Source: a bacterium SCSIO 12741 | GTDB taxonomy: Bacteria; Bacteroidota; Bacteroidia; Flavobacteriales_G; Salibacteraceae | DNA length: 64,000 nt | Assembly: GCA_024398055.1 (NCBI GenBank) | Contig: CP073749.1 | Location: forward strand, 4,340,594-4,404,593 | Direction of reading: 5' to 3' | Shown: in pieces, positions 37,466 through 46,165 of the stretch | How the letters are laid out: the number at the start of each line of letters is the position of its first letter | How positions within the stretch are numbered: the first letter of the stretch is position 1 | The notes under the pieces: generated by a model | Databases searched by the model: none | Told to the model about the DNA's origin: nothing | Seen by the model: the letters and a program-made list of their open reading frames with translations, nothing else | Program-made: the position numbers and the translations under genes

Positions 37466-38854
37466 CTATTTCTTAATGATTTGGGTCGTGTAGGGCGTTC
37501 TGTTTTCCGCACTGATCCGAACTATATATTGACCCGCCGGATACTCCTTCAAGGAGAATTGAATATTTCCACCACTAACCTGGCTTTCGCTTTGAAGTAC
37601 GCGGCCTTTGAGGTCCATTAACTCTACTTGAGCATCGGATCCGGGCCAGGCCACCTCCAACCGGTCACTCACCGGATTCGGGTATACCCGAACTCCATCA
37701 ATCGGTTGTTGGATAGCCTGAGCGTTCAATGTAAATACCGGATCCTTGGTCCCAACCTTTAACATCTTTAGTGTAGCATCAGAGGTTAATACCAGTAAGT
37801 TGTGATTGTCGTAAAAAGAAATGGTTCGGTAGGTTTCTGGATACACCTTAATATCCGAATCTGTCATACCGGTAGCGGGCTGTCCGGCATTGTCGCGTAA
37901 TCTTACCGCGTTGTTGTTAATCTGATTGTTGTTCTCTGGTGTTCCATCAATCCAGTGCTGGCCAATGCGCATCAAAACCTGGTTGTTGATTCCATTATCG
38001 CGATGAAGGTTGTAGAGGTAATGCATCCCATCTTGATTGACTGCTACCACTTTTGAAGGCAAATTGTTGTGCACATTAAATTGCTCGTGCACTTGTAGAA
38101 CTCCAGCTCCATTAATCGTTGCCGGGTCGAAGGAAAACCCAGGTGCACAAACGGTTACCCCCATCAAACGGCTTTGTCCATTAATTTCGGTATAAGCCAT
38201 CTTTTCGAGTGGTGCATTGGTGTGGTATCCTCCGCCCCAATTGGTTTTGTACAAGGTAGTTGCTCTACGAACCACTTGAGTCTGATGCTCAAATGGAGCA
38301 TTTACTGCAGCTACTTCTCCCACCAATCCTCCGAAGAGCTCTCCAGACGATACATATAAGGTACCGTTACCCCAGGTAATGTCCTGCACGGTAAATCCAT
38401 TATTAGAATAGGACATTTCGCAGTAAGTCACTTGGCTCAAATCGAGAATCTGCAAGTCATTTCCTCCATTCGTAGCCACCATTACCCGACGCTGAGCGCC
38501 ATCATTGACCAAAAAATACACTGAGCCCGAAAGTGGGTTCACTTCCATATTCATCACATGAACCGATCCTACGCCCAAAGCGGCGCTGATCTTAGTGGTG
38601 TAATTGGGAATGGAATCTACCAGATTCTGGTGTCGATCTGCTACGTTGTTGTCATTTAGCGCAATCGCATATAATTTGAACTTGACCCCATCGGCTACGA
38701 TGAGTACCACCTCCTGACCATCGGTGATCAATTTAATTTGATCAATGGTTCCCGTTCCAATCGGATTTCCAGTTTGTGGATTTTTTAGCAAAGACTGGGA
38801 GTAAATAGCCCCTGAGAGAAGCAACAATAGTGCTGCAGTGATTATCGATTTCAT
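37466..38854 (-). CDS. T9SS-sorted secreted protein, possible beta-propeller
   Basis: A 462-aa protein with a signal peptide (ITAALLLLLSGAIYSQ) and a T9SS C-terminal domain over the last 75 residues (VRVYPNPVSDRLEVAWPG, QYIVRISAE, TTQIIKK). The middle has strand repeats with Gly/Asp turns (VYFLVNDGAQRRVMVATNGG, LYVSSGELFGG), typical of propeller-like folds. The function is unknown. Divergent from YebC with about 190 nt between them. Confidence 0.88.
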   Translation of the reverse strand: MKSIITAALLLLLSGAIYSQSLLKNPQTGNPIGTGTIDQIKLITDGQEVVLIVADGVKFKLYAIALNDNNVADRHQNLVDSIPNYTTKISAALGVGSVHVMNMEVNPLSGSVYFLVNDGAQRRVMVATNGGNDLQILDLSQVTYCEMSYSNNGFTVQDITWGNGTLYVSSGELFGGLVGEVAAVNAPFEHQTQVVRRATTLYKTNWGGGYHTNAPLEKMAYTEINGQSRLMGVTVCAPGFSFDPATINGAGVLQVHEQFNVHNNLPSKVVAVNQDGMHYLYNLHRDNGINNQVLMRIGQHWIDGTPENNNQINNNAVRLRDNAGQPATGMTDSDIKVYPETYRTISFYDNHNLLVLTSDATLKMLKVGTKDPVFTLNAQAIQQPIDGVRVYPNPVSDRLEVAWPGSDAQVELMDLKGRVLQSESQVSGGNIQFSLKEYPAGQYIVRISAENRTPYTTQIIKK

Positions 38855-38983
38855 GGTAAGTCGTTTTTTTGAGTGTTTCCCATTTCACGCTGCTAACTTT
38901 CTGATCGTTTGGCCTTAAGCACCCATTTGTGATAAGCGGTTCTGAGGGATTAGCGGTCAAACCGTTCATCACAGGACTTTGAT

Positions 38984-39015
38984 TTTGGTAAAAAACTTCG
39001 TGATTTCTATGTTTG
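38984..39015 (+). promoter_or_regulatory. Bacteroidota-type promoter for the YebC gene
   Basis: TTTG at 38984-38987 and TATGTTTG at 39008-39015 are separated by 20 nt, a full match to the Bacteroidota -33/-7 consensus. The YebC ATG lies 30 nt after the -7 element. This is the best promoter seen in the window. Confidence 0.8.
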
Positions 39016-39044
39016 CAGTTCGAACAAGCTAAACAAGTACCCCT

Positions 39045-39755
39045 ATGGGAAGAGCATTTGAATACCGAAGAGCTGCTAAAGAAAAACGCTGGGGCAAGAT
39101 GTCCCGAATATTCCCCAAACTGGCTAAAGCCATTACCCTGGCCGCCAAAGAAGGTGGAACCGATCCGGAAATGAATGCTACCCTGCGTACGGCAATTGCC
39201 AACGCCAAGGGACAGAATATGCCTAAAGACAACATTGATGCTGCCATCAAGCGTGCGGCCTCAAAGGACATGGGTGACTTTACCGAGGTGAACTACGAAG
39301 GCAAAGGGCCTCATGGGGTATTGGTTTTTGTGGAATGTGCTACAGACAACACCACACGTACCGTGGCCAACGTTCGCTCTTACTTTAACAAAGCCGGCGG
39401 TGCACTCGTTCCTTCCGGATCTTTGGAATTCATGTTTGACCGCAAGGCCGTTTTCGAATTTGAAAAAACCGAAGACCACGATTTGGAAGAACTGGAATTG
39501 GAATTGATCGATGCCGGTTTGGAAGAGATCGAGGAAAATGAGGGTATGATCTACATCTACGGTGAGTACACCCAATTTGGTTCCCTGGCAGCTGCTTTGG
39601 AAGGACTGAACATTGAGGTTAAAAAAGCTTCCCTGAACCGCTACCCTACTTCTCCGGTTGAATTTTCGGAAGAGCAGATGGTGGACATCGAAAAAATGCT
39701 GGACAAACTCGACGACGATGACGACTGCCAGCAGGTGTTTACCAACATCGGTTAA
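39045..39755 (+). CDS. yebC: YebC/PmpR-family DNA-binding regulatory protein
   Basis: A 236-aa protein with the family opening [37 protein letters not shown] (quoted only by its first part: [15 protein letters not shown]) and the [14 protein letters not shown] segment. Family length is about 240 aa. These proteins act as DNA-binding regulators and, as reported recently for some members, in translation. A clear promoter lies 30 nt upstream. The next gene converges 9 nt away. Confidence 0.95.
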   Translation: MGRAFEYRRAAKEKRWGKMSRIFPKLAKAITLAAKEGGTDPEMNATLRTAIANAKGQNMPKDNIDAAIKRAASKDMGDFTEVNYEGKGPHGVLVFVECATDNTTRTVANVRSYFNKAGGALVPSGSLEFMFDRKAVFEFEKTEDHDLEELELELIDAGLEEIEENEGMIYIYGEYTQFGSLAAALEGLNIEVKKASLNRYPTSPVEFSEEQMVDIEKMLDKLDDDDDCQQVFTNIG

Positions 39756-39764
39756 GCCTCTCGC

Positions 39765-40109
39765 TTAAGTTCCGTACTGATCCTTTTCTTTTCGCTCATT
39801 TACGGTGAGCATTCTTAGGTCGCGTACAATGACCAAAGCAAATCGGGTACCCGGTTCAATCCATTCCCGCTGAATTTGGCTAATGGCCGTGTCTATCTCA
39901 TACACCTTGTAACTGGGATCGTAGCGGCAAAAATCCATCCAACCCGACAGATCGCGGTGATAGTCCAGGTAATTACCCCAGGTTTTGTAAAACGATACGT
40001 AAGGTCCTTTACGAGCGACGATTTCAAATCCAAAATCGCGAAAGAAAATGTGCTCTTTTTCTGTGATTTCGTGAAGCTTACCAGCTCCACTATACTGTTT
40101 TCCAACCAT
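39765..40109 (-). CDS. Small conserved-looking protein of unknown function
   Basis: A 114-aa soluble protein rich in aromatic and charged residues (GPYVSFYKTWGNYLDYHRDL, GTRFALVIVRDL). No signal peptide or known motif. Convergent with YebC. A coding frame is supported by codon pattern and by the tight convergent spacing, but I recognise no family. Confidence 0.6.
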   Translation of the reverse strand: MVGKQYSGAGKLHEITEKEHIFFRDFGFEIVARKGPYVSFYKTWGNYLDYHRDLSGWMDFCRYDPSYKVYEIDTAISQIQREWIEPGTRFALVIVRDLRMLTVNERKEKDQYGT

Positions 40110-40267
40110 GGTGGTTACTTTATGGGGTTCGTGATTGGGTTGGAATCAGGTTACAAAATTTTGAATTTTTCGCCGGTTAGAAATGAAAAAATTGAGATTG
40201 CTAAAAATGCTGGCTTTTTTCCCGAAATGGGACGGGTGGGTTATCTTCGTTTGACCAACAAAGTCAG

Positions 40268-40498
40268 ATGAGATCGATTGACCAAATTGTACTGAAAGCT
40301 ATTGTAGGGGGGCTCTTCCTAACCATTAGCTGGGCCATAGATCAAAAGGAAGCCATCTGGAGTAGAAACTACCAATACCCGGGAGCCGAGGCCTTTGAGA
40401 TTTTAATCTTGGAAAAACTATGCCTGATTGCTGGAATAGTGCTGCTTGTATTAGCATTAACCAACCTAATTCGCCTCCTTAGAAAACGAGACCACTAA
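40268..40498 (+). CDS. Small membrane protein of unknown function
   Basis: A 76-aa protein with two hydrophobic segments (about 8-22 and 48-67) and a basic tail (RLLRKRDH). Its stop overlaps the end of the convergent coiled-coil gene by 4 nt. Short, so evidence is mainly the membrane pattern. Confidence 0.5.
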   Translation: MRSIDQIVLKAIVGGLFLTISWAIDQKEAIWSRNYQYPGAEAFEILILEKLCLIAGIVLLVLALTNLIRLLRKRDH

Positions 40499-41397
40499 AG
40501 CGCATTCTGAGCGGCGAGCAACTTAGCTTTTACACTCTGAATCCAGTCGTACTGGTCGCTGCGGCGTTTGTCTACTCCTTCCTTCTCTTTCAAGCTCTTA
40601 GCCAGCTCTTCTTTGAGATCGGTAATACCAGATTCGGTTTTGAATATGTTTTTGCTGATTTTCTTGTACTGCTTTTTCAGTTGCTTCAAATCCGACTTAT
40701 AGGTCTTGAGTTTGTCTTTTTCAGCTGAAGCCGAAACCTTATCCGTGGGATCCACTTTTTCAACCGCCGCTTTCTGATCTTGAATTTGGTTTACCTTGTT
40801 TTCCCGGTCTTTTTCATTGATGGTCAGGTCATCCTTCATACCTACCACATCTAATTCCTCTTCTTTGATTTCCAGGCGAATTTTGTCTTCTTCCTTTTTG
40901 AACTTAGCCTGTTCCTTTTCAATCAAGAGCAACTTCTTTTCTTCATTTTTCAATTCCTCCTGTACGGCATTGATGTATTCGCTGAGCGCAATGTCTTTGA
41001 TGAACTTGCGAATAAATACATCGTATTCGTGGTGAGAAGCTGATCCGAGACACAGGGTATCCATCCAAAAGGCAAAGAATACCCGGGTACCTAATTTATC
41101 GGCTTCAGATAGGGTGTAAATATCCACCGAATCGGTCCAGAAAGCAGACATCACTACTGAATTGGCGGAAATGGCCGACTCGTTTACCTCGCATTTCACC
41201 TCTCCTCCATGCTCAATTTTATGTTCGATCGCCTTGAGGACGTCTTTTTTCTCCGCTTGCAGAATGAGCACTTCGTAGGTGTTATGCATTTGATCACCCA
41301 CCCATTTTTTCTGAATTTCTTTAACCTCAAAACCAGGTTGAGCCAGAAGTAAAGTTGGAAGTAGTAGGTTGATCAAAAGAATAAAGGAGTTTTTCAT
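40495..41397 (-). CDS. Exported coiled-coil protein
   Basis: A 300-aa protein with a signal peptide (SFILLINLLLPTLLLAQ). Residues about 25-150 are a mixed alpha/beta domain with VLKAIEHKIEHGG; residues 150-300 form a long Lys/Glu-rich coiled coil (LLIEKEQAKFKKEEDKIRL and similar). Probably periplasmic; coiled coils of this kind often scaffold envelope complexes. No family recognised. Confidence 0.75.
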   Translation of the reverse strand: MKNSFILLINLLLPTLLLAQPGFEVKEIQKKWVGDQMHNTYEVLILQAEKKDVLKAIEHKIEHGGEVKCEVNESAISANSVVMSAFWTDSVDIYTLSEADKLGTRVFFAFWMDTLCLGSASHHEYDVFIRKFIKDIALSEYINAVQEELKNEEKKLLLIEKEQAKFKKEEDKIRLEIKEEELDVVGMKDDLTINEKDRENKVNQIQDQKAAVEKVDPTDKVSASAEKDKLKTYKSDLKQLKKQYKKISKNIFKTESGITDLKEELAKSLKEKEGVDKRRSDQYDWIQSVKAKLLAAQNAL

Positions 41398-41532
41398 ACC
41401 GCGAATATTTGAAGGCGTAAAATTAGGCCGACCGCCAAAGGCGAAACATAAACGGAACTTCAGTTGCGCAAAACCTCGACCAGTGACGGTTCAAAAGGTT
41501 AAAAGTAAGTTTTATGAGTCGGATTGTTTTCC

Positions 41533-41956
41533 TTAAGCCACCCCTTTGGACTTGAAGAAAGACCGAAGAGCATCAAAAATGAACAGGCACACCATGGCAA
41601 AAAGGGCCAGGGTAAAGTAATTTGTTTCGGGGCCTTGAACGGGTATATAGCTTTTAACAACAGGCATGAGATATACCAGTAAAAGGGCAAACGCCAATCC
41701 CAGAAAAACCGGAACGAAGGAACCTACATTTGACAGGGTACCCACCTTTTTGGGGATAGATGGTTGAGTACCGCTTCGGCCAGGTCCACTTTACGATTGG
41801 GGACAATGGATTGTTCTACCCAACCGTTAAGCGCTTTTTCTTCGGCCACCAAAGCCTGACAATGGGAACATTGGCTATAATGAGCCTTCGCTTCTGGGGG
41901 ATGTCCCATTCATTGCTGAGAGCAAATACTTCTTCCGGACTCAGGTGATTATCCAT
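41533..41956 (-). CDS. Zinc-type anti-sigma factor with two membrane segments (two apparent frameshifts)
   Basis: The ATG at 41956 overlaps the sigma gene's stop by 8 nt. Three frames in series give one sensible protein: MDNHLSPEEVFALSNEWDIP, then, after a G5 run (41896-41900), PEAKAHYSQCSHCQALV with the HxxxCxxC zinc motif, then, after T5G4 (41747-41755), VGTLSNVG and two membrane segments. Adding one base at each run gives about 140 residues ending FFKSKGVA. Zinc-type anti-sigma factors hold the sigma at the membrane. Read as they stand, the frames encode three fragments. Confidence 0.78.
41747..41755 (-). other. Apparent 1-nt deletion in adjoining T5/G4 runs of the anti-sigma gene
   Basis: The zinc-motif frame ends at 41724 with WVPCQM, whereas the membrane part begins at a GTG in the next frame (41745) overlapping it. 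One added base (A5 to A6 or C4 to C5 on the coding strand) gives LSPKKVGTLSNVG and a single continuous protein. Confidence 0.65.
41896..41900 (-). other. Apparent 1-nt deletion in G5 run of the anti-sigma gene
   Basis: The start that overlaps the sigma stop reads MDNHLSPEEVFALSNEWDIP and then must shift to reach the zinc motif. Adding one C on the coding strand gives EWDIPPEAKAHYSQCSHC. Confidence 0.75.
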
Positions 41957-42503
41957 GGCGCAAATCATTTAGTAGTTCCGCATCCCGATCTGTAATTCGA
42001 GATTTGAGCGCTTGACGCGCCCGAAACAAATTTACTTTAATAGAACCTTCGGTCTCACCGGTAAGGGCAGATATTTCCTTTAGGTTCAGTTCATTCAGAT
42101 AAAACAAAGTCACCAACTCCCGTTGCTTCTCGGGCAATGAGCCGATGAATTGCCTCACCCATTTCTTTAATTCTTTCTTATCGGAGGGTGACTCAAAACT
42201 TCCGTGAGTTTCGCTGTTAAACTCCAAGGTCTCGGGTGCACTCTTCCGTTTTCTTAGTTCATTTAAGGCATGGTTTCGGGCAATTTGATAGACCCAAGTA
42301 CTCAACCGAGAACGGCCTTCGTAACGATCCATTTTTCGAATACACTGTAGCAAAACATCCTGCGTAGCTTCTTCTGCCCATACTTCCTGCTGAAGCATTT
42401 GGCAGCAAAGTGCAAAAATCATTTGCTGGTAACGAGCCACAAAGTAGCGAATGGCCCCAGGTGAACCAGCTCGAATGCCCTGTATCAAATCTTGTTCGTT
42501 CAA
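41949..42503 (-). CDS. ECF RNA polymerase sigma factor
   Basis: A 184-aa protein with region 2 (about 20-90: AEEATQDVLLQCIRKMDRYE, WVYQIARNHALNEL) and region 4 (about 125-175: LPEKQRELVTLFYLNELNLKEI). Translationally coupled to the anti-sigma gene by an 8-nt overlap (the anti-sigma ATG lies before this stop). The region upstream (42504-42620) has no convincing promoter match. Confidence 0.94.
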   Translation of the reverse strand: MNEQDLIQGIRAGSPGAIRYFVARYQQMIFALCCQMLQQEVWAEEATQDVLLQCIRKMDRYEGRSRLSTWVYQIARNHALNELRKRKSAPETLEFNSETHGSFESPSDKKELKKWVRQFIGSLPEKQRELVTLFYLNELNLKEISALTGETEGSIKVNLFRARQALKSRITDRDAELLNDLRHG

Positions 42504-42717
42504 CGTAAACGCGAATCGCTTTTGGGGTTAGACACCCTTTGGCTGGGGAAGGTTACACTAATCTAGGATTTTTTTGTGTGCCCTTTCATTTTTTCTAAAA
42601 ATCAGCCAAGTTGTATATAGAGGTATAGACAAGCCAATCGCAAAAAAAAATTCAAAATCCTGTAACCTCTCTTCCTAAGCTGGTGTCTAATGGGCAAACA
42701 CTTAAAAATCGAATCCT

Positions 42718-43131
42718 ATGGAAGGAGTTATTGCAGTTTCGTTACCCATTATTATCTCATTGGCCTCATTTGTTATGATCGTATTTCTCAGAAGATATGA
42801 GAACGCTGAAAAAATGAAAATGATCGAAATGGGATTTAACCCCAAAGACATGGTTGAACCTCCCAAGAAAAAAGGCCTCATGCTCAAGTTTGCCCTCATT
42901 GCTGGTGGTGTTGGTGTAGGGTTGTTAGTCGGCAACTTCCTCGATCAGTATACAGGCATAAATGATGACGTGGCCTACTTTTCCATGTGTCTCATCTTTG
43001 GTGGTATAGGTTTGTACATCGCAGACCAAGTGATGCAAAAGCGTCTCAAAGAGGCCGAAGAGGCCGAAAAGAATGCGCAGAATGAAGAATCCAAGTCGAC
43101 TTCTACTCCACTCACGCACCACAAAGATTAG
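42718..43131 (+). CDS. DUF6249-like small membrane protein
   Basis: A 137-aa protein with a hydrophobic N-terminus (about 4-23), two central membrane segments (about 60-77 and 87-107) and a charged coiled C-tail. The ERYENAEKMKMIEMGFNP-type motif after the first helix is typical of DUF6249 proteins, often found near sigma/anti-sigma pairs. Its role is unknown. Convergent with the ABC permease gene. Confidence 0.75.
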   Translation: MEGVIAVSLPIIISLASFVMIVFLRRYENAEKMKMIEMGFNPKDMVEPPKKKGLMLKFALIAGGVGVGLLVGNFLDQYTGINDDVAYFSMCLIFGGIGLYIADQVMQKRLKEAEEAEKNAQNEESKSTSTPLTHHKD

Positions 43132-43135
43132 TGTT

Positions 43136-44824
43136 TTAGCTCCGTTTTGGGTAGGCCAGCATTCGGTTGGCCCGCCCCTTAACCAAGGGCACTAAAACCA
43201 AATAGAAAAACAAAATGCCTCCCACAATACACATCACCAAGTAACCGACAATTTGAGCCCTGAGTTCATCATCCAGCTTATCCAGCCTTTTCCTTTCCGC
43301 CTCAAAATCCTCGTAACTAATTTCATCGGATTGATACTTTAAGCGTAAAGCATCGATTTGAACATCGTACTGATCTCTATCAAAATAGTCGAACTGACGA
43401 TCCAAAATATGAAAGCCCACAGCCGGAATAAAAGGCATGGCGGCGATGAGTAAAATCCAAAGCGTGGATGCAATGTGGGAATGAACGCGGCTCACTCCCA
43501 AAAGGAATGCGACACCAAGAAGCAACCAAAAGAGTCCGAAGAACTCCATGGCAAGTAGGTTTTCTTCGTTGTAGTATTCCACGAAGGCTAAGCTTAACCC
43601 CATAAAAATGGAAATCACAATTCCGGTAGCCACAGCGGCGAGAAAGTTTTGCCAGCGAAAGGAAGTAAACAGAAACAATAGTCCGGTGATGCAAAAGACA
43701 ACCACGGTCATCATCCACCAATATCCGGATTTGAAGAAATAATGGTACTTCATTTTGGCATCGACAATACGACTGATATTCGTCCCAAAAGAGGGAGCTG
43801 AACTGTTGGAAAAGTTGGTCGATTCTGCCGGGAACATCCAAGTGGCTTTGGGATTGGATTTACTGATGTATTTCCCATGAAAATAGGCGTAATAATCCGC
43901 GTAAACCTGAGGGTCCCAGCGGTAGGATCTACCGTACTTCTGAGCTACTTCGATTCGGGCCAAAAGTTTGCGTTGAGCATAAGAAACGGGCTCACCCAAG
44001 GCCTTGACATAACTGTCCAATAATCCCTGGCTATCTAACAACTTGGGAAACCTTTCTTCAGAATAATGATAAGGATAGAATGAATTGAAATACTTCGAAT
44101 GATCCCTTTCCAAACTCTGCCAGAGATTTCGATAATGTAAAATACTATCCCTAAACATCATCGTATCCATTCGTCCATCAATAACCACTCTAAACTCATC
44201 CTCACGCTCCTGGGCCTCCGCAATCAGTAATTCCAATGAACTTGGAAATTCCGGATAATTAATCGCACGGTAATTCGTGTCATTATCAATGTCGATTTTA
44301 CGCTGAGCCCGCCTCACAAAATCTTCTTTACTAAAGAAATATTCGTAATCATTCAATTCGTCCATTTCAAAGGGCTGCCCCATCTCGAGCGTATTCAAAT
44401 CGTTTTGAAAATCTTCATCACTTATCAAGTGAGAAACCCGATAGCTCATAATCATGGTAGGCGTAAAAGACAGACTGATTATCAAGAAGATACTTATAAA
44501 CCAGAGCAGAAATTGAATCTGAGCATGGTAAAACTTCCACCGCCCAAAATTCTTGTCTGAATTGAAACGCAACATCCGATACACCCAGAAGCAGAAATAG
44601 GTAGCCTGCAAGATGAAAAGAAGAGCAAACAGGAGTTCCAGATCGGGAATACGATCGAAATGCAAGGGCCACACCCAAGCGATTGCTGCCAACAGGAGGT
44701 TGACCAAAAGCAATATCCAGATGTGGTAATGAATTTTAACCTGCCATAGCCAAGGCGCATTGATCAAAAGTTTGTGGTCGATTTGCTGCAGAAAACCGGG
44801 GAGAATTTTTTTCAGGATTTTCAT
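43136..44824 (-). CDS. Probable ABC transporter membrane subunit with large extracytoplasmic loop
   Basis: A 562-aa protein. Hydrophobic segments at about 33-52, 60-82 and 108-130, a long soluble loop (about 135-370) and four to five more (about 378-400, 405-425, 435-452, 458-476, 530-550). The start overlaps the stop of the ABC ATPase (ATGA), so they should form one complex. Sequence is not clearly like standard ABC-2 permeases. The substrate is unknown. Confidence 0.72.
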   Translation of the reverse strand: MKILKKILPGFLQQIDHKLLINAPWLWQVKIHYHIWILLLVNLLLAAIAWVWPLHFDRIPDLELLFALLFILQATYFCFWVYRMLRFNSDKNFGRWKFYHAQIQFLLWFISIFLIISLSFTPTMIMSYRVSHLISDEDFQNDLNTLEMGQPFEMDELNDYEYFFSKEDFVRRAQRKIDIDNDTNYRAINYPEFPSSLELLIAEAQEREDEFRVVIDGRMDTMMFRDSILHYRNLWQSLERDHSKYFNSFYPYHYSEERFPKLLDSQGLLDSYVKALGEPVSYAQRKLLARIEVAQKYGRSYRWDPQVYADYYAYFHGKYISKSNPKATWMFPAESTNFSNSSAPSFGTNISRIVDAKMKYHYFFKSGYWWMMTVVVFCITGLLFLFTSFRWQNFLAAVATGIVISIFMGLSLAFVEYYNEENLLAMEFFGLFWLLLGVAFLLGVSRVHSHIASTLWILLIAAMPFIPAVGFHILDRQFDYFDRDQYDVQIDALRLKYQSDEISYEDFEAERKRLDKLDDELRAQIVGYLVMCIVGGILFFYLVLVPLVKGRANRMLAYPKRS

Positions 44825-46032
44825 AGGGTGTCGGAAAATAATTTGCGGGTGGAACGGCTGATATTTCGGAAATACTCTACTTCAATGGACTGCTCAACAA
44901 GATGCAGTAAAAGTTTTTGCGTGGTCCATTCAATCGGAGTTTCAAGGGTAAATGAGGTTCCGTTGTCCAGCACTTTTACCCCTGAAGCAGATTGCATAGC
45001 GTTTTGAAGATCGATGAAACTAAAGGGGCCTGAAAGCTGGTAGGTATTGTGCTCCCGATCGTCTCCAAACGAACCGGATTGCCCAGAATACAAGGCTTTT
45101 CCATTTTTCAAAAACACAATTTGATCGGCTACACTTTCAATCTGGTGCAACTGTTGCGAGCTCAAAATAATACCCAAGGGATATCGCGTGGAACTGGCCA
45201 GGTGTGATAAATCCTGAAGAAACTGCTGCTGTGCCACTAAATCGAGGTTTGCAATGGGTTCGTCCAACACCAAAAACTGAGGTCTCCATACAATCATACG
45301 AGCCAGTTCAAACCGAAGTTTATACCCCGATGAAAGCTGCGACCAGGTTAAGTGCTGAAACCGCGTTAGTCCCAATCGGTGTACTACGAAGCGCACCCGT
45401 TCTTCATTCTCTTCACCAGTTACTCCATGTATGGCGGCAGCAAAGTGTAGGTTTTGAAGCAAGGTTCCATTCCAACGTTTAAGCCGTTGCGGAATGAAGG
45501 CAATGCGTTGTTTTCGTTCATAATCAGGCAAGTTGTTGAGCCCTATGCCCTGGTAGTCTATATCTCCAGTGTCTGGAGCGGTCTCACGGGCCAAAATTCG
45601 TAACAGGGTGGTTTTTCCATTTCCATTCTCCCCTACTACACCACATATTTCCCCGGATTTCAAACTCAGGTTAATGGGGCCCAAGTCGAAATTGTGACCG
45701 CCATTTCGGTAATGCTTTTGTAAATCCCGGATCTCAACTACGGTTTTGGCGGGTGAAGTTGTTTCTGAAGGATCATCGAGCTTCATTTTTTCAACCGCTG
45801 CCGTAAAGGCGCTTAGTCCTTGAATCACCTGGTTTTTCTGTTCCCCGCTTAGTTCGCCTTCTCCCAGGCCCCTAAGCTGATTATAATGGGCTCTTACTTC
45901 GGTTACTTCATCACGAAATGAAGCTAACTCATCCATGTCCACCGTAAGATCCATGGCCCTTCGGGTGGCTAAACTCAGGTTTTCACTGGAGACAAATCGC
46001 AGGTATTCTTCCCGCTGCTGGTTTTTCGACAT
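44821..46032 (-). CDS. ABC transporter ATP-binding protein with extra N-terminal helical domain
   Basis: A 403-aa protein. Residues about 98-330 are a standard ABC ATPase: Walker A GENGNGKT (134-141), signature LSSGYK, Walker B FLVLDEP. Residues 1-90 form an extra all-helical domain (TRRAMDLTVDMDELASFRDEV, LSGEQKNQVIQGL) that weakly recalls effector-associated domains of bacterial conflict systems; this resemblance is by eye only. A C-terminal 70-residue extension follows. Coupled to the membrane subunit by a 4-nt overlap. Likely export or maintenance of an unknown substrate. Confidence 0.88.
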   Translation of the reverse strand: MSKNQQREEYLRFVSSENLSLATRRAMDLTVDMDELASFRDEVTEVRAHYNQLRGLGEGELSGEQKNQVIQGLSAFTAAVEKMKLDDPSETTSPAKTVVEIRDLQKHYRNGGHNFDLGPINLSLKSGEICGVVGENGNGKTTLLRILARETAPDTGDIDYQGIGLNNLPDYERKQRIAFIPQRLKRWNGTLLQNLHFAAAIHGVTGEENEERVRFVVHRLGLTRFQHLTWSQLSSGYKLRFELARMIVWRPQFLVLDEPIANLDLVAQQQFLQDLSHLASSTRYPLGIILSSQQLHQIESVADQIVFLKNGKALYSGQSGSFGDDREHNTYQLSGPFSFIDLQNAMQSASGVKVLDNGTSFTLETPIEWTTQKLLLHLVEQSIEVEYFRNISRSTRKLFSDTL

Positions 46033-46165
46033 ACCTATAAAAAATAGAGGATTAAAAACTCCCTTGCTGGTTGTTTAGCTTTCTAAACTATAAAATGCCA
46101 GAGAAATTGCGAGCTCTTGGCTGTGATCTTAACATTTATTTCCGGATTCTATCTACTTTCGAATC

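Noticed and set aside
38855-38983. A second promoter driving the T9SS protein at 37466-38854
   Set aside because: No CAAAnnTA element (minus-strand -7) is found within the expected distance of its start.
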